Shown here: positions 1 through 11,528 of the stretch, piece after piece
How the letters are laid out: every line of letters starts with the position of its first letter
Numbering within the stretch: position 1 is the first letter of the stretch
NCBI GenBank assembly: GCA_022410635.1
Contig: JAJVDF010000868.1
Location: 63,985 to 127,984 of the forward strand
DNA: 64,000 nucleotides
Direction of reading: 5' to 3'
Origin: Tretioscincus oriximinensis
Taxonomy: Eukaryota; Chordata; Lepidosauria; Squamata; Gymnophthalmidae
Program-made: the position numbers and the translations under genes
Notes under the pieces: model-generated
What the model was told of the DNA's origin: nothing
What the model saw: the letters and a program-made list of their open reading frames with translations, nothing else
The model's database searches: none

Positions 1-74
1 CTCAAAGTGCTACTAGCCCCATTGCTGGACTTTCTACTAGATTAACACAGCTATTTCTCTGAAATTAGACAAGT
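1..74 (+). repeat. Penelope-like element terminal fragment
   Basis: The first 70 bases closely match, in reverse orientation, the stretch around 29.7-30.03 kb that forms the 5' terminal part of the Penelope-like element there (shared landmarks: TCTCAAAGTGCTACT and ACACAGCTATTTCTCTGAAATT). The rest of the copy lies outside the window. Assignment rests on that internal match only. Confidence 0.55.
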
Positions 75-2344
75 TCACATTATGATAAAAAAAATTGCAG
101 AGGATGCTAAAAATGTGTTCAAATAGGAATGTTCAGAGACAAAACTTAGGAATGAATATGTAAAAATGGCATACTCATCATCTGATGCCTGATCCCCACA
201 CCCGATATAATGCACTTTGGAGACTATTTTGCCTTCTTTCTGCCTCATGGAATCACGCGTGACCAGTGTTCCATGTGCTTCAAAGGTTTTTGCTGTGGAG
301 TAAATAGCTTCCACATTTTATCTGCTTTAGCAGCCTCCATTTTGTAAAGTCTGAAAGAAATTTCCCTCTGGAAATTTGAATACATAAATTGTATATATAC
401 CTGGGAATTGTATGCAGACTTCCAAAGAATGCTGGGGATTGTGGTTAGGAAATCACATCAATACCTTCTGAGGGCTTGTCATTCAAAGGCATTGCTAGGA
501 GAACTGAGAGAGCATCCTGAATGGCAAGGTAAGATGAGGACTAGTGCCCAATAAGTTCGGGTTTTTTTAAGTGGGGAAAACCATGTGGTGCGGATATAGC
601 CTCAGTGTAATTGGTAAACTGGAAATTTGGCAGGCCCAGAACAGTCCTTTGATCAATGGTCATGGACACTGTTGAGTTGATTAGCTCATAGGCATAGCTG
701 ATACTTTGAGATTCAAAAGTAGACACTTGCAATAAAACAAATAGATAATATGCAAAAAATCCACACTTTCTGGATACAATTATTTATCAGCAAATACTCT
801 AGATGCCCCAACTAATACATCTACCAAGATTAGATCAGGATAAATATCCAATGACTTAGCCATACAAAAACTCCAATCTGTCACAAAAGGACACTTCATG
901 TTCCTGTAAAGTTCCAGAACAAATAATAATATATATGTCACATTTCAATTTGGGCAATATCTGTAGTCCAGGGTTGGTGTTCTATTTTAGTAATTCTCTG
1001 AACTGGGTGTGGTAGTTACCAATGCATTATTCATTTTGATGACACTATCTAGCATAGGGATTACCATGTGTTTTCGGGGAACATGTATCATATATTTTTA
1101 TTAAATCTGAAAAAACACATCCACCAGTATGTCTTCACCCCAATTTTCTTTGCTACTTCTTTTTTCTATGTTACATTTCCTGGAAACCCTATGACATTAC
1201 ATGTCCCATAAGTCATTGCTACGCTTATTTTACTACAGTTCCCAGCTTTCTCAGTGAGCCGAGAGCCAATGAGCTTTTTACAGCTACCCTGAATTCTCAT
1301 TACTGAATGTCCCCACTTAAATGTGCCTTTCATTTAAAAGAAGTCCACTGCTGTAGCGAGAAAAACGAGCTAACAGGAAAAGCGGGACTGTAAGTTTTTT
1401 TAGCAAGTGGATCACTGAAACTCCTTGAGGTAATGGGGCAAATTCTACATGATGTTGCTACCAACTCACTAAATATTCTTAATGGGGATGCAACCTAAGA
1501 CTGTTTAAGGATAAGAAACTTCCATCTGTGGATAAGAAGAAGGAAGTTGAAATATCTCCAAGCCTAAACAGCTGTAGGTAGAATTTTCCAGCCTTCCCTT
1601 TCCCCATTATGGCGATCATTATCTTTCTTCTTGGAAAAAAAATGTTTCTGTAAGCAATAATGGGGAAGGAGCCCCAGTTTTCTTTTTTAAATGGCATTCT
1701 TTAGCAGAGGGGCAATGTTTGCTATAATGTCAACCACAGCGTCTTTTTTATAAAGCTCCTTTCAGCTTCGGTAAAAGATGAGTGTCTCTTTCCTTTTTGT
1801 AGATCGTTTCTGTTTTTCCACAAAATCGAGACAGGGCAGAGTCAATCAGAAAGTGGAATCACCTCCATTTTCTGATGAATTCTATCTTGCCCTATTTTTC
1901 CACTGGCTGTTATTTGCACAACTGGGAAACTGGGGAAATATCAAAAATGGGAAAAGTACACAGTTACCAGTATGCATTCACAGAATACATTTCTAATGTT
2001 CCTAGAAATATCCAAAGTACAAATAAATTGATGAATGCATTATGGAATATGTGTTGTGAGCTTTCACATGCAGTTAGGAATTTGCCTGGGGCTAAAAACC
2101 AGAACTCTGAACAGACGAGCATTGCAATGACTTTGTAAAACACATTGCAGAAAAAGTTGCTCAAATCCCAAGGACTGTTGAGGAAACTGGGAGAGGCAAT
2201 CAACAGAATATGCATTCGTAGAATCAGTTTCAAAGTTCTTACAGGTGTTTTCCCAATCAGTTTATTTATTTATTTATACTTATACCCTGCCCTATACCCG
2301 AAGGTCTCATCAGTTGGCCTCATCATCCTGAGTGACATTCCCTT
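75..2344. other. AT-rich stretch without a gene; two old repeat copies
   Basis: No exon or intact ORF could be supported. Two diverged copies of one interspersed repeat lie at about 300-520 (minus) and 1150-1390 (plus); better copies are at about 16.72-16.89 kb (minus) and 23.13-23.40 kb (plus). They are recognised by the shared words GAATGCTGGGGATTGT and CTGAATGTCCCCAC. The family was not identified. Confidence 0.5.
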
Positions 2345-2668
2345 AGAAGAAGAAGAAGAAGAAGAAGAAGAAGAACTTGGTTCTTATACCCCGCTTTTCT
2401 CACCTTTCAAAGGGACTCAAAGCGGCGTACAAGGATGTATTTTGCCCGAAGGCTTCCATTCTATCTTCCCCACCAGGCTATGGTGGTTCCCATGTATCTA
2501 CTTGCAGTCAGTTGCAATTTCTTGCAATTCATGCTTTCAAATAGCTGGGTTGGCCAGAGCTACAGGCTAGTGGAAGGTGCTCATTCCTTCCCCATGTCCC
2601 ACACAGGGCTTCGAAACCCGATCTCCCAGGCGAGAGATGAATTCCTAAGCAACTGCGCTATCCATGCC
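2345..2668 (-). repeat. tRNA-derived SINE with (TTC)n tail
   Basis: On the minus strand the 5' end reads like a tRNA: an A-box region (GATAGCGCAGTTGCTTAGG) and a B-box-like GGTTTCGAAGCCC are spaced as in a pol III promoter. The body ends in CAAGTTCTTC and a (TTC)n tail, seen on the plus strand as (GAA)n at 2345-2375. Copies of the same family lie at 8917-9219 and 14081-14344. The tRNA-like head is not a functional tRNA gene. Confidence 0.75.
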
Positions 2669-5600
2669 TGCAAGTGTATTGCAAGGATGGTATAATGAAG
2701 ACAACTCAGGATGCAGTGTGTCATCATAATACTTTAATTCCTGAATTGGATGGTGCTCAGCTATGTGAAAGAAAAATAGTGGCCATAAATGAATCTAGAA
2801 TTCAGGCAAAGAAGTAAACTAATAAGCTCTCTTCTTCCACCCTTCTTGCAAACAAAGGCTGCAACTAAGTCCCTGTTTGCACAGGCTCAGTATATTTACA
2901 ACACATTAAATATATTGTAACAAAGACCTGTGCAAATAGGGCCTTAAAGTCTTCCTTTTTGTATAATAAGTCCCACTTGATCAAGCACCAGAATATTCTT
3001 TTTGCAAGTAAAGTCCTTTTTTGCATAGACTTACTAATGCAATTCAAGGAACACACTATTCCCCATTGTCTGCATGGGAAGCCTGGAAATAATACATTCG
3101 ATATGTAGTAACAACACCTTAAAGGGATTTAATGTGTTACGGATTAATCAGTCCTGCATATGCAAAAACGCAAACTAATGTGTACTAGTAGTGGTGTCTT
3201 TGCAAGCAGGGTGCAATGAAGCAGAAATAATGCTCCCTGGACACTTACCAGTGCAGCAGAGATGCTGCTATTCTGCCTCTGGAGAAGCATCTGAAGGCAT
3301 ATTTGAAGGCAGATGCAGAGCTGTCCTTCAGAAAGTGCTGATCTTCTGGGTCATCTCTGGAGGCAGATATGGAGGTAAATTCAAAACCCATGCCAACGTG
3401 TCCAGATGCAGGCACATGTGGTGCAGCTAGTGCACATTAAGGGAAAGAAAACTGGCTAAAGTGCTTTAAAGTAGGTATGGCCAAAAAGAACCTAAATACT
3501 TCCTTGCTAAAAAAAAAAAAACACCTTTGGATTGTCTTATCCGTCTCTTTTCTTCCTCTACCAACAGAACTGAAACCAGGATTCAGATGCAAAACCATCC
3601 AGTGTCTGATCCAAATATACTCTGAGGTAATATTTTGGCTACCAAGAGAAAATACAGAAACACAGAAAGGGAGACTCATGCTGCCTGACACAAACTCAAA
3701 CACCCACCCACACCCACATACAAGACCCAGATTTCTCACCAGAAACCTGCAAGTTTTCCAATACTGTATATAATGAAGAATGTTAATAAGTATTGTAAAG
3801 AGATTTTTTTTCAAAAAAATGTTATCTTTCTTCTGCAGGTGGAATTCCACTCATTGTATCCTAGACGGCTGCATCATATGTTAGACTTTTAGGTGCCATT
3901 CTGGGAGCCAAAGCTTTCTTTAAAAATGTAGCCAAAAGTAAAGTACGTTCATCTAGATCGTGTAGATACATTNCTTTGCCAAAGTATTTGCTCACCCACA
4001 CAAGTGAATGCATATTTGATCGAATATTTTTGGCAATATAGTGTTATTGGTAAATAGAATCAGGTTGCCTGGCACGTATGGCTTTTGCTCTGGGTCACAT
4101 GTGGGTTCCCTCAGTTGCAGACCAGCTGACCTTTGGTTGTGATCCCAGGTTACAGTGCTACTAGCAATGACCATAGTGTCCAGATGTTAAAATACTTTTT
4201 TTTTTCATTGAGCTTCATAAAGCTGCAAAAGTGTGAACAATCTAGAGATCAAGAAATCTTTTCTTCTATTATGGGTCCAAAAGTATTCTTTCGCCCAGAA
4301 TGTTCTTCAGAGACACACATTTTGTTTTTGGCAATGTTTTGCAGGTGTAATTACCATAGTTATTTTTAATGANGAGGCTGAATTACATGCTGTTTGCTCC
4401 GTCCTCTTACCAACTATAGTTCTGATGAGTCCGAAGCAGTATTTTCAAATGACTTGCAATTCAATGCAGTTTGGTGACAGGTTAACAAATCATTAATTTT
4501 TTAAGTGTTGTTATTTGTGTTATGTTTCAACCTAATGAGAGCTACTTATGGAAATTTCTGCCTCACATTTCAAAATAATGTGGCCAACAATTTCTATTAT
4601 GCACCTTAAGATAGAAAAGCTGTCACTTTTTCTTTTACAGAAAGCAAAACGTGTTTGNCAAGCTTTGCTCTCAATAAAGAATGACCTGCTGTGGTTGGCG
4701 TCATCTCTGTGAAGTGTCTTGCCAGAGGTCCTCCCTATTCCTTCTAGCTTAGATTGATTTGTTCTCAAGACTGAGTATTAAATTGCTTGGATGACAGATT
4801 TTTTCAGTTGTTTGGTTCTGTCTCAATATTGAGGCAGCAAAGTAGAGAGAATACTTAGCGTTATATTCACTCAGTAAGTGCTACCTAATGATAATTAGGA
4901 TCATATTTGACCAAGTTGGTGATAGATTACACCCAAGACTGCATTCCCACTAGGGGAAAAAACAAGCAGGAAAATTGCGTGGCTCTGCACTGGGTGCACC
5001 CTGTTTTTGTGTGCTGGGTTGCCATTTGGATCCTCATCCTGTACATGCACAGTATCTATTTTCTTNAAGGCTGTGGCAAAAACAAGCATTTAGACAGGAT
5101 TTGTTGCACTGCCGCACCAAAACAAATCTGGGAGTTAATTTTCCCATGACAGTGGAATCACACAATTTCACCCCCATATTACGGGCATCTGTTGTGATTA
5201 CATGTGTCATTCGAATGATATAATAGCAAAAAAAGCCAATTTGATTGTATGAGGTATCGTCAAGTAACTCTGAGGCATAGTGGTGCATAAGTTAGGAGCA
5301 ATGGTCTTTCAACAGAGAGATCAAGTTTGAGACCTCATGGGTCTGCCATGGAGAGGAGTAAGCGCTCTACCGGTAGCTGTAAAAAAGCAAAAAATTGCTA
5401 ATAGATTAATAGGTACCATCACAATATGGTGGGAAAGTTGATGTAAGCATTCAGGTGGAAAATAGCTTGTAAGCCACTAAGTCCCTTTGAATAAGAAGAG
5501 NGAAATATAAAAATCCAATTCTTCTTCTTTTTCAACAGCCTAATTAATCATAAAGAATGACTGGAAAACAGGCATAAAATGCCTCATCTACTTTAAATAT

Positions 5601-5848
5601 ATATATGATTTTAAAATATCAATAATTAATGTGCAGTTAATTGGTATCCCAGATGAGCCAAAGTGGAACTGCATTTTGGTTTTGTATTACGAAATTTAAT
5701 TTTAAAATATTTTCCCTTGGGAAAATTTCATACAAAAATCAGAACAAGTCGTTGTCCATAAATGGAAAAGCTGATCGCCCATACTGATGTGCATTAAATG
5801 ACCAGCTGTTGCAAAGATATCAAGGTTGTTAAAAAGTGAATATTTCTA
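2669..5848. other. No gene seen
   Basis: AT-rich DNA with several single N positions. Short ORFs here have no recognisable domain, no consistent codon pattern and no splice context. A (CA)-rich run lies near 3700-3720. No well-defined repeat was identified. Confidence 0.5.
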
Positions 5849-6085
5849 AGAAAACTATAAATGGATACTAGGTTGGTTGTCTGAATGCTGCCTCCAGGAT
5901 GGGGCAACAGGCAGGACTCCTGAAATACCATTTGCAGGGAGTCATGAACAGGTTCATATTTTGCTTTCCTCTGTTCAGACTGCCCAAGTGCATCTGGTGG
6001 GCCTCTGTGTGAGACAGAATGCTGGACTTGATGGGCTGTGGCCCGATCCAGTATGGCTCTTCTTATGTTCTTATGTTCTTATCTC
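5849..6085 (+). repeat. CR1-type LINE 3' end
   Basis: Carries the consensus-like block CATCTGGTGGGCC..GACAGAATGCTGGACT..GATGGGCT, then repeats of TTCTTATG, as seen at the 3' end of CR1/L3-like LINEs in reptiles. The copy is 5'-truncated and has no coding part. Related 3' ends lie at 33.42-33.83 kb (plus) and 39.00-39.14 kb (minus). Confidence 0.65.
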
Positions 6086-6557
6086 ATCTGTATTAACAAA
6101 TGCCATCTTGTTGAGCACATTGTAGTTATTTGATTAATTTCATTTTGAGGGAGCATTTGAAAACAGTTGGTAAAACAATTTTGCTTTTGTTTCGTAAGCT
6201 ATTTTTAAAAAATGCAATCCTTTTCAAGACCAAAAACAAACAAGCATTCAAATGCCAACTTCATTCCTTCAGCTTAAAGTCTGGCAAAACNTCCCTAGCA
6301 ACAAATATTTATCATTGATTGGCACTGACTTATTTTTTCGGGACCCTGATTTGACCCTGATTTACAGCAATTGGCTAGATTTCCCTCCTCTGATTCCTTT
6401 TAATGTGTCGTGAAGAATGAGTCACTATTAATTAAGATTTTACATCTGAGGAAGAGATCATCTTTCCAAGGNTTTGAGGTGAATTATGGTTCAAGCTAAA
6501 TAGTTGGTTCCCTACCCTAAATTTGCCCTTATGATATCTTATCCCAAATTTCATGAA

Positions 6558-6930
6558 AGTTCACAACTTAAAAGCCACTACAATGCTATAATCCAGAATG
6601 TAGCAATTGCATGTTCATGCACATCAAACATCTATATTCCATGACTAATGCCACAGTTCCATAACATTGCTCATTGATCTCATCACAGTACAGTCCGAGA
6701 TTTTTTTTTTTACTCGCAACAGCCTATAGAAACAATTGCTGTGTTCTCNATTGTTCTATAATCTCGCGTCTAGTTTGTGCACATGCATACAGTCGTGAGA
6801 AAATGAGGGTTCTCTGGAACGATGCCTGAATATCTGAGCAATAGTTTATTCCAGGGGAAAAGGCATTCATTGTGGGTTGACTACTGAAAAACATTTAGCA
6901 CTTGTGCCCCAGACATCCTGATTGCATTAC
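6558..6930. repeat. Short deletion derivative of the 0.9-kb TIR element
   Basis: About 370 bp matching 33.05-33.41 kb along its whole length. Both copies share the GCTATAAT/TAGCAAT start and the GAGCAATAGTTTATT..GGCATT end with the larger elements at 7353-8304 and 43604-44515, so they look like internally shortened members of that family. No coding capacity. Confidence 0.5.
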
Positions 6931-7352
6931 AAACGAGGTAGAAAAACATCTTTTGCACATAGCCAAAGACATNTTGTAACCAAATGTTTTGGTTTTGTTT
7001 TTTTTNAAAAAAGGGANGTTGTACAGCTAACAAAGCATGGATAAAATATAAATAAAGTCACCAGCTTTAAATAATATTGCAGACCTGTTATGAACATTTT
7101 TGTAACTATTTCCAAAGGCTGGCACACAAAGATTTCAGATATACTACATGGTTGGTAATATTGCCTAGAAATACAATTTTGGAGAGATGATCAATGCAAC
7201 CAGAAATGTGAGGAATGATTAGAGGACCAACCAAGCATTGAAAAAAAAACCCCATCAGGTTTTTCTCCTACTCCTTTTATAGTTGAATGTATTATATGCT
7301 GTGGATGCAGACCCAATGACATCACCTTTTGCAAAATCTCAAAGGTTCACTT

Positions 7353-8304
7353 ATGGCTACGTTCACACAGCTATTTTCTCCTTCAATTGTAGCAACATGA
7401 GGAAGGTTGAAGCACACGTGTTAAGCATGTTTCAGCAGTCCTCCCGCAATAAACGCNATTTATCCCNGAATAAACTATTGCTGGGATAATCAGTCATAAT
7501 TGCAGAGAACCTCTGAAATCTCGCAGCCAATCTCTGTCATCTCGTAACCAACCCCCTTCCTCTCCCATGTGAACATTATTAGTGCGAGAGACAGGAGGAA
7601 GCTCTGCCTCCTTGCTTTGGTGGGGAAATTTTCCTGCCTTTTCCTAAGCCCAGGCTGCCATTTGCCTGCTTTAGGGGGCTGCTGCCTTGAGATTGGCTAT
7701 GTGAAGCAACGAGCAGGATGTCGTCGCTGTCAAATGGTTTGGCTGAAGCAAGGAGGAGGTGGGGAGGTTGACAGGACATCTGTCAATGTTTCCCTTCATT
7801 TTGCAGAGCTGATCTCCAGGTAGCAGCCCCTGAAAGCAGGTGGAGGGCAGCCTGGACTTAGGAAAAGGCTTCTCATGACACGCAGCAGGCTTCGCCATGT
7901 GCCTTCCTTCCAGCCAGCCTCCGCCTGCTTTTGGGAGCTGCTGCCACCTGGAGATCANCTCAGCNAAATGAAGGGGAACACTGACAGATGTCCTGTCAAT
8001 CTCCCCACCTCCTCCTCACCTCAGCCAAACCATTTGACACCGACGACATCCTGCTCGTTGCTTTGCAGAGCCGATCTCCAGGCAGCAGCCCCCGAAAGCA
8101 GGCAGACGGCCGACTAGAAGGAGGGCACAGCCGAAGCAACACAGCAGAGCTAGCTGCGTATCACGAGAATTCAAGTATATGTGTACATAGACATGCCATT
8201 GTATATTCCGGAATATAGCTTCGTGGTGTGAATGGACACGTCATTGCTATATTCCGGAATATAGCTTTATTCCAGTTTTTAGCTCGTTGTGTGAATGCAG
8301 CCTA
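7353..8304. mobile_element. Non-autonomous TIR DNA transposon, copy 1
   Basis: The ends are inverted repeats (GGCTACGTTCACACA at the left, TGTGTGAATGCAGCC at the right). The interior is GC-richer than its surroundings and partly palindromic: the block near 7740-7900 recurs inverted near 7900-8030. Two copies of the palindrome TATATTCCGGAATATA lie at 8202-8217 and 8248-8263. No transposase is encoded. A second copy is at 43604-44515 and a fragment at 60236-60332. Target duplication is not clear, so the superfamily is left open. Confidence 0.6.
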
Positions 8305-8916
8305 TATGTAATCAAACCAGCAGTTCCTGTCTAAATAAAACCATTAGTTAACCTTAAGGATGCACCCACCTCCCTGTATCTGTGGATCTGAATCAGCCAG
8401 TCTTGATAATGCTGACCATGGAATGGCATGAGTTGGATCAATGAAAGTAGAGATCCAGATCAATTTATGCTGTGACAGTGAAATTGACGCAAATAAGACT
8501 GGGCCATGTAGCCTCAAAGAGGCTTTGGTGAGTCAGTAAAATGTTCATCCCCAGTAATTCCAAGCACAAAGGCATGCCTCTTCGCTGCACAACTTCTTGT
8601 TCAAGACTAGGGCTGCCGGACTGCCCAATTGTCAAAATTAACCATGACTGTCACCATTTCTAGCACATGGAGCATTCCAGTGGCGTTTCAGGGGTATTTA
8701 GATTTGTATTAACCTGTCTATGGAATAGTCATATATATATGCATGATCAGGTCTAGAACCTTACTACTTGGGCCCTTAATCCTGATATGCCTGTGCAGAT
8801 CGGGCTAATCTCTCTATGTCTTACTGCTGCAACTAAATATTTCGTCTACTAACTAAATTTGGTGGGATTTTCCATTCTATGGCTGGCCAGCAGCAGAAGA
8901 ACTTTCACAATCCTGG

Positions 8917-9219
8917 AATAATAATAAGAATAAGAACTTAGCTTCTTATACCCCTCTTTTCTCACCTTTTCAAAGTGGCTTACAAGGGTATTTTTGACTG
9001 AAGATTTACAATCTATCTTCCCCACCAGGCTGTGGTGGTTCCCATGTATCTACTTGCAGTCAGTTGCAATTTCTTGCAATTCATGCTTTTGAATTGCTCG
9101 GTTGGCTAGAGCTATAGGCTAGGAGAAGGTGCTCACCTCTCCCCACGTCTGACACAGGGCTTCGAAACCCGATCTCCCAGGTGAGAGGCCATTTCCTAAG
9201 TGACTGAGCCATTCGTGCC
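8917..9219 (-). repeat. tRNA-derived SINE, second copy
   Basis: Same family as 2345-2668. The B-box-like GGTTTCGAAGCCC is preserved and the A-box is worn; the tail is an imperfect AAT/GAA run at 8917-8936 on the plus strand. Confidence 0.7.
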
Positions 9220-10577
9220 TTATGTATTCAAAATGTTGTCCTAGGACTGCACCCTATACTGATTGCAGAAATCATGTGTCCTCTGCAATCATTCTGGGTT
9301 CCTCAAACATAAGGCAGAAATTCCTAGCCTTGGTTCCTTCTAAGAATCTATGACATCAATGACTACTGAGATATATGGTGGAAAAGAATCATAAGAGAGG
9401 GGGGGCAGAACCTCTGCGTCTATATTTTTAATAAGGCATAGAACTGTACAATGAGTTGAAAAGAATGTCCCATTCAATGCCTGTCCAGACTTTACTTTCA
9501 GCAAAAGAAAATCCATCATTTCAATGGCAACTTATTCCCTGATGCTACTTGCAGGCCGCAATTGTTTATATCCAGGAAATGAGCCAAATGCACCAGATTG
9601 GTACTGATTAGGCTGGAAAGCGGGACTCTGTAGGGTTTTTTAGATCAATGGCAACACTTTGAAGTCTGGGAGTTAGGAGGAAATCTTTATTTTAAACTTT
9701 TTTGCGTTTTTTTCATTTTTATTTATCTCTGTGTATTTATGAGTAGCATTTTCTCACTGTAGTCGTCAGCAGAGCATTATTCTAAAAGAAGAACTTATCA
9801 TTCACCATAAGACAGTGATATTCCTTATAATGATTCACACCAGTGAACCATTTTGATGGATTATTTGGCTGCAATAAAATTGAGGCCTTGGCAACTCCCA
9901 TACGTGAGAAAGTTCATCAATGAAACACGTAATGATGTCGCTGCTCTTGCTTGGTATGAGTACTGGATGTCTTAACTGTAGTTTATCCTGGAGGAAAGAA
10001 AATGTAATGAGTTGAATAGAAAAAACATCATCGTAGGGCATCAGTTGTTAAGAATTCTTAATGGATTTNTGTAATTAACAAATGTCAGATCTGTCTGTAG
10101 CCTACAGAAGTATTGGTGTGGTGTGCGGTAGCGGCATTTTCCATGCATAGTGAGAAGTCAAGCAAGATTCCACACAGAGGCAGGAGAAATCAACCAATCA
10201 GGAGAAATCACTTTCAGAGACGGATGGGAGCCAGATGAGAGTGAGGAGACATCTTTGAATGTTTATGTGACAGTCCTACAGTTCTCTCGTGGATCTTACA
10301 GACAGCAACATGGCATTTCATAGGTGTGTGTGGAAGAAATCTCAAGTGCTTTGAAATGCAGGAAAAAGCAGTTTGGGCAGATGCAGCCTCAGTCTCATTG
10401 ACATAATGCAGCTCTGAATTTCTTGACATTTGATGGATATTAAGAATAAAAACAATATAATAAGTCCTTATATAGATTAAGAATGAGATTATGTTAGTTC
10501 ATTATTTTACATAGATTCTTTAGCTTTCCAAATCCTTTTCTGTTCACCTGCTGTTTCAAGAGGCTTATTATTCACAT
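9220..10577. other. No gene supported
   Basis: Contains two ORFs of about 70 codons on the minus strand (9835-10041 and 10214-10429). Neither has a recognisable domain. They lie downstream of WAP-0 and could in principle touch an untranslated exon of that gene, but there is no direct sign of this. Confidence 0.4.
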
Positions 10578-10822
10578 TTAGGTCAGTTTGGTGTAGAGTG
10601 TTGGACTCTTATCTGGTTGTCTCCCAGTTCGATTCTCCACCCCTCCATGAAAGCCAGATGGTTGACCTTGGGACAGTCACAGTTCATTAGAACTCTCCCA
10701 GCCCCACCTACTTCACAGGGTGTCTGTTGTTGAGAAAGCAACAAAAGCTATATATGTCGCGGTTTGGTTGGCTGCCTTGAGACCTTCTGGTATAGGATGG
10801 GATATAAGTATAAATAAATAGG
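10578..10822 (+). repeat. Sauria-type SINE
   Basis: Begins GGTCAGTTTGGTGTAGAGTG, then CCCAGTTCGATTC (B-box-like), CCTTGGGACAGTCAC and CACAGGGTGTCTGTTGTTGAG, ending in AAATAAATA. This is the layout of the squamate tRNA-derived Sauria SINE. A better preserved head is at 35918-36092 and a 3' fragment at 21205-21262. Presence of this family is the main support for a squamate source. Confidence 0.75.
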
Positions 10823-11528
10823 TACTAGAAGGGTTGGTGAAATAGAATTCTAAATCAATGAACCCATATGGGTCAGCACCACTAGCAGTTCATAGATAGG
10901 GTAAAACAAAGTCCCCAAATCTCTTATTAGTCCATCTTGATAGGTCATTCAGAAAGAAGACATATAATCTTTCTGTTATTGCCTTGCCCTGGTGCTTCCA
11001 TCTCATAGTCTTTATCCACAGACTGTATATAAACAATTACATATGAAGCAATAATATCATGGTAAGAAATTAAATACAGACTATCCATTGAAGCTGGTAC
11101 ATTTCAGTCACTTATAACCAATGGCAGTGAACTGCAAAGGAAAGGCTAAGTAGCAATTCAGCATTAGCCGTAGTGTGAGTTAATTGCTACAGATTGGGCT
11201 TTTAAGAAGAAAATCTGAACTGTCATCATTTATGGGCATCAAAGGCTATCTGCCTTTTCTTCATAAAGCAAAATGGAAAAAAATATCATGGTTCCCTGGC
11301 ACTACAGTAGCCAAATTTTTACACTTTTTCATTCCCAGCCACCCACCATCACAACTTTCTGAAGCATCCTAAAAGATAAACCACCTCTCTCCTAGGCTGA
11401 ATCCTCTAACGTTATCAGTAATTTTTCCTATTGCTGCCTGGTTGATAGACTTCAATATGCAAGAGTAGTCACAGAATATATGAACTGGAAGGGATATTGT
11501 AGGCCATCTATCCCTTTTTTGTAGGTAA

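Noticed and set aside
2660..2668. tRNA gene on the minus strand
   Set aside because: The tRNA-like region is the head of a SINE seen three times; the body and tail follow and the acceptor stem is not complete.
9835..10429. Two minus-strand ORFs as extra exons of WAP-0
   Set aside because: WAP-0 already reaches a stop in exon 2, and no cysteine framework or clear acceptor/donor pair was found around them.
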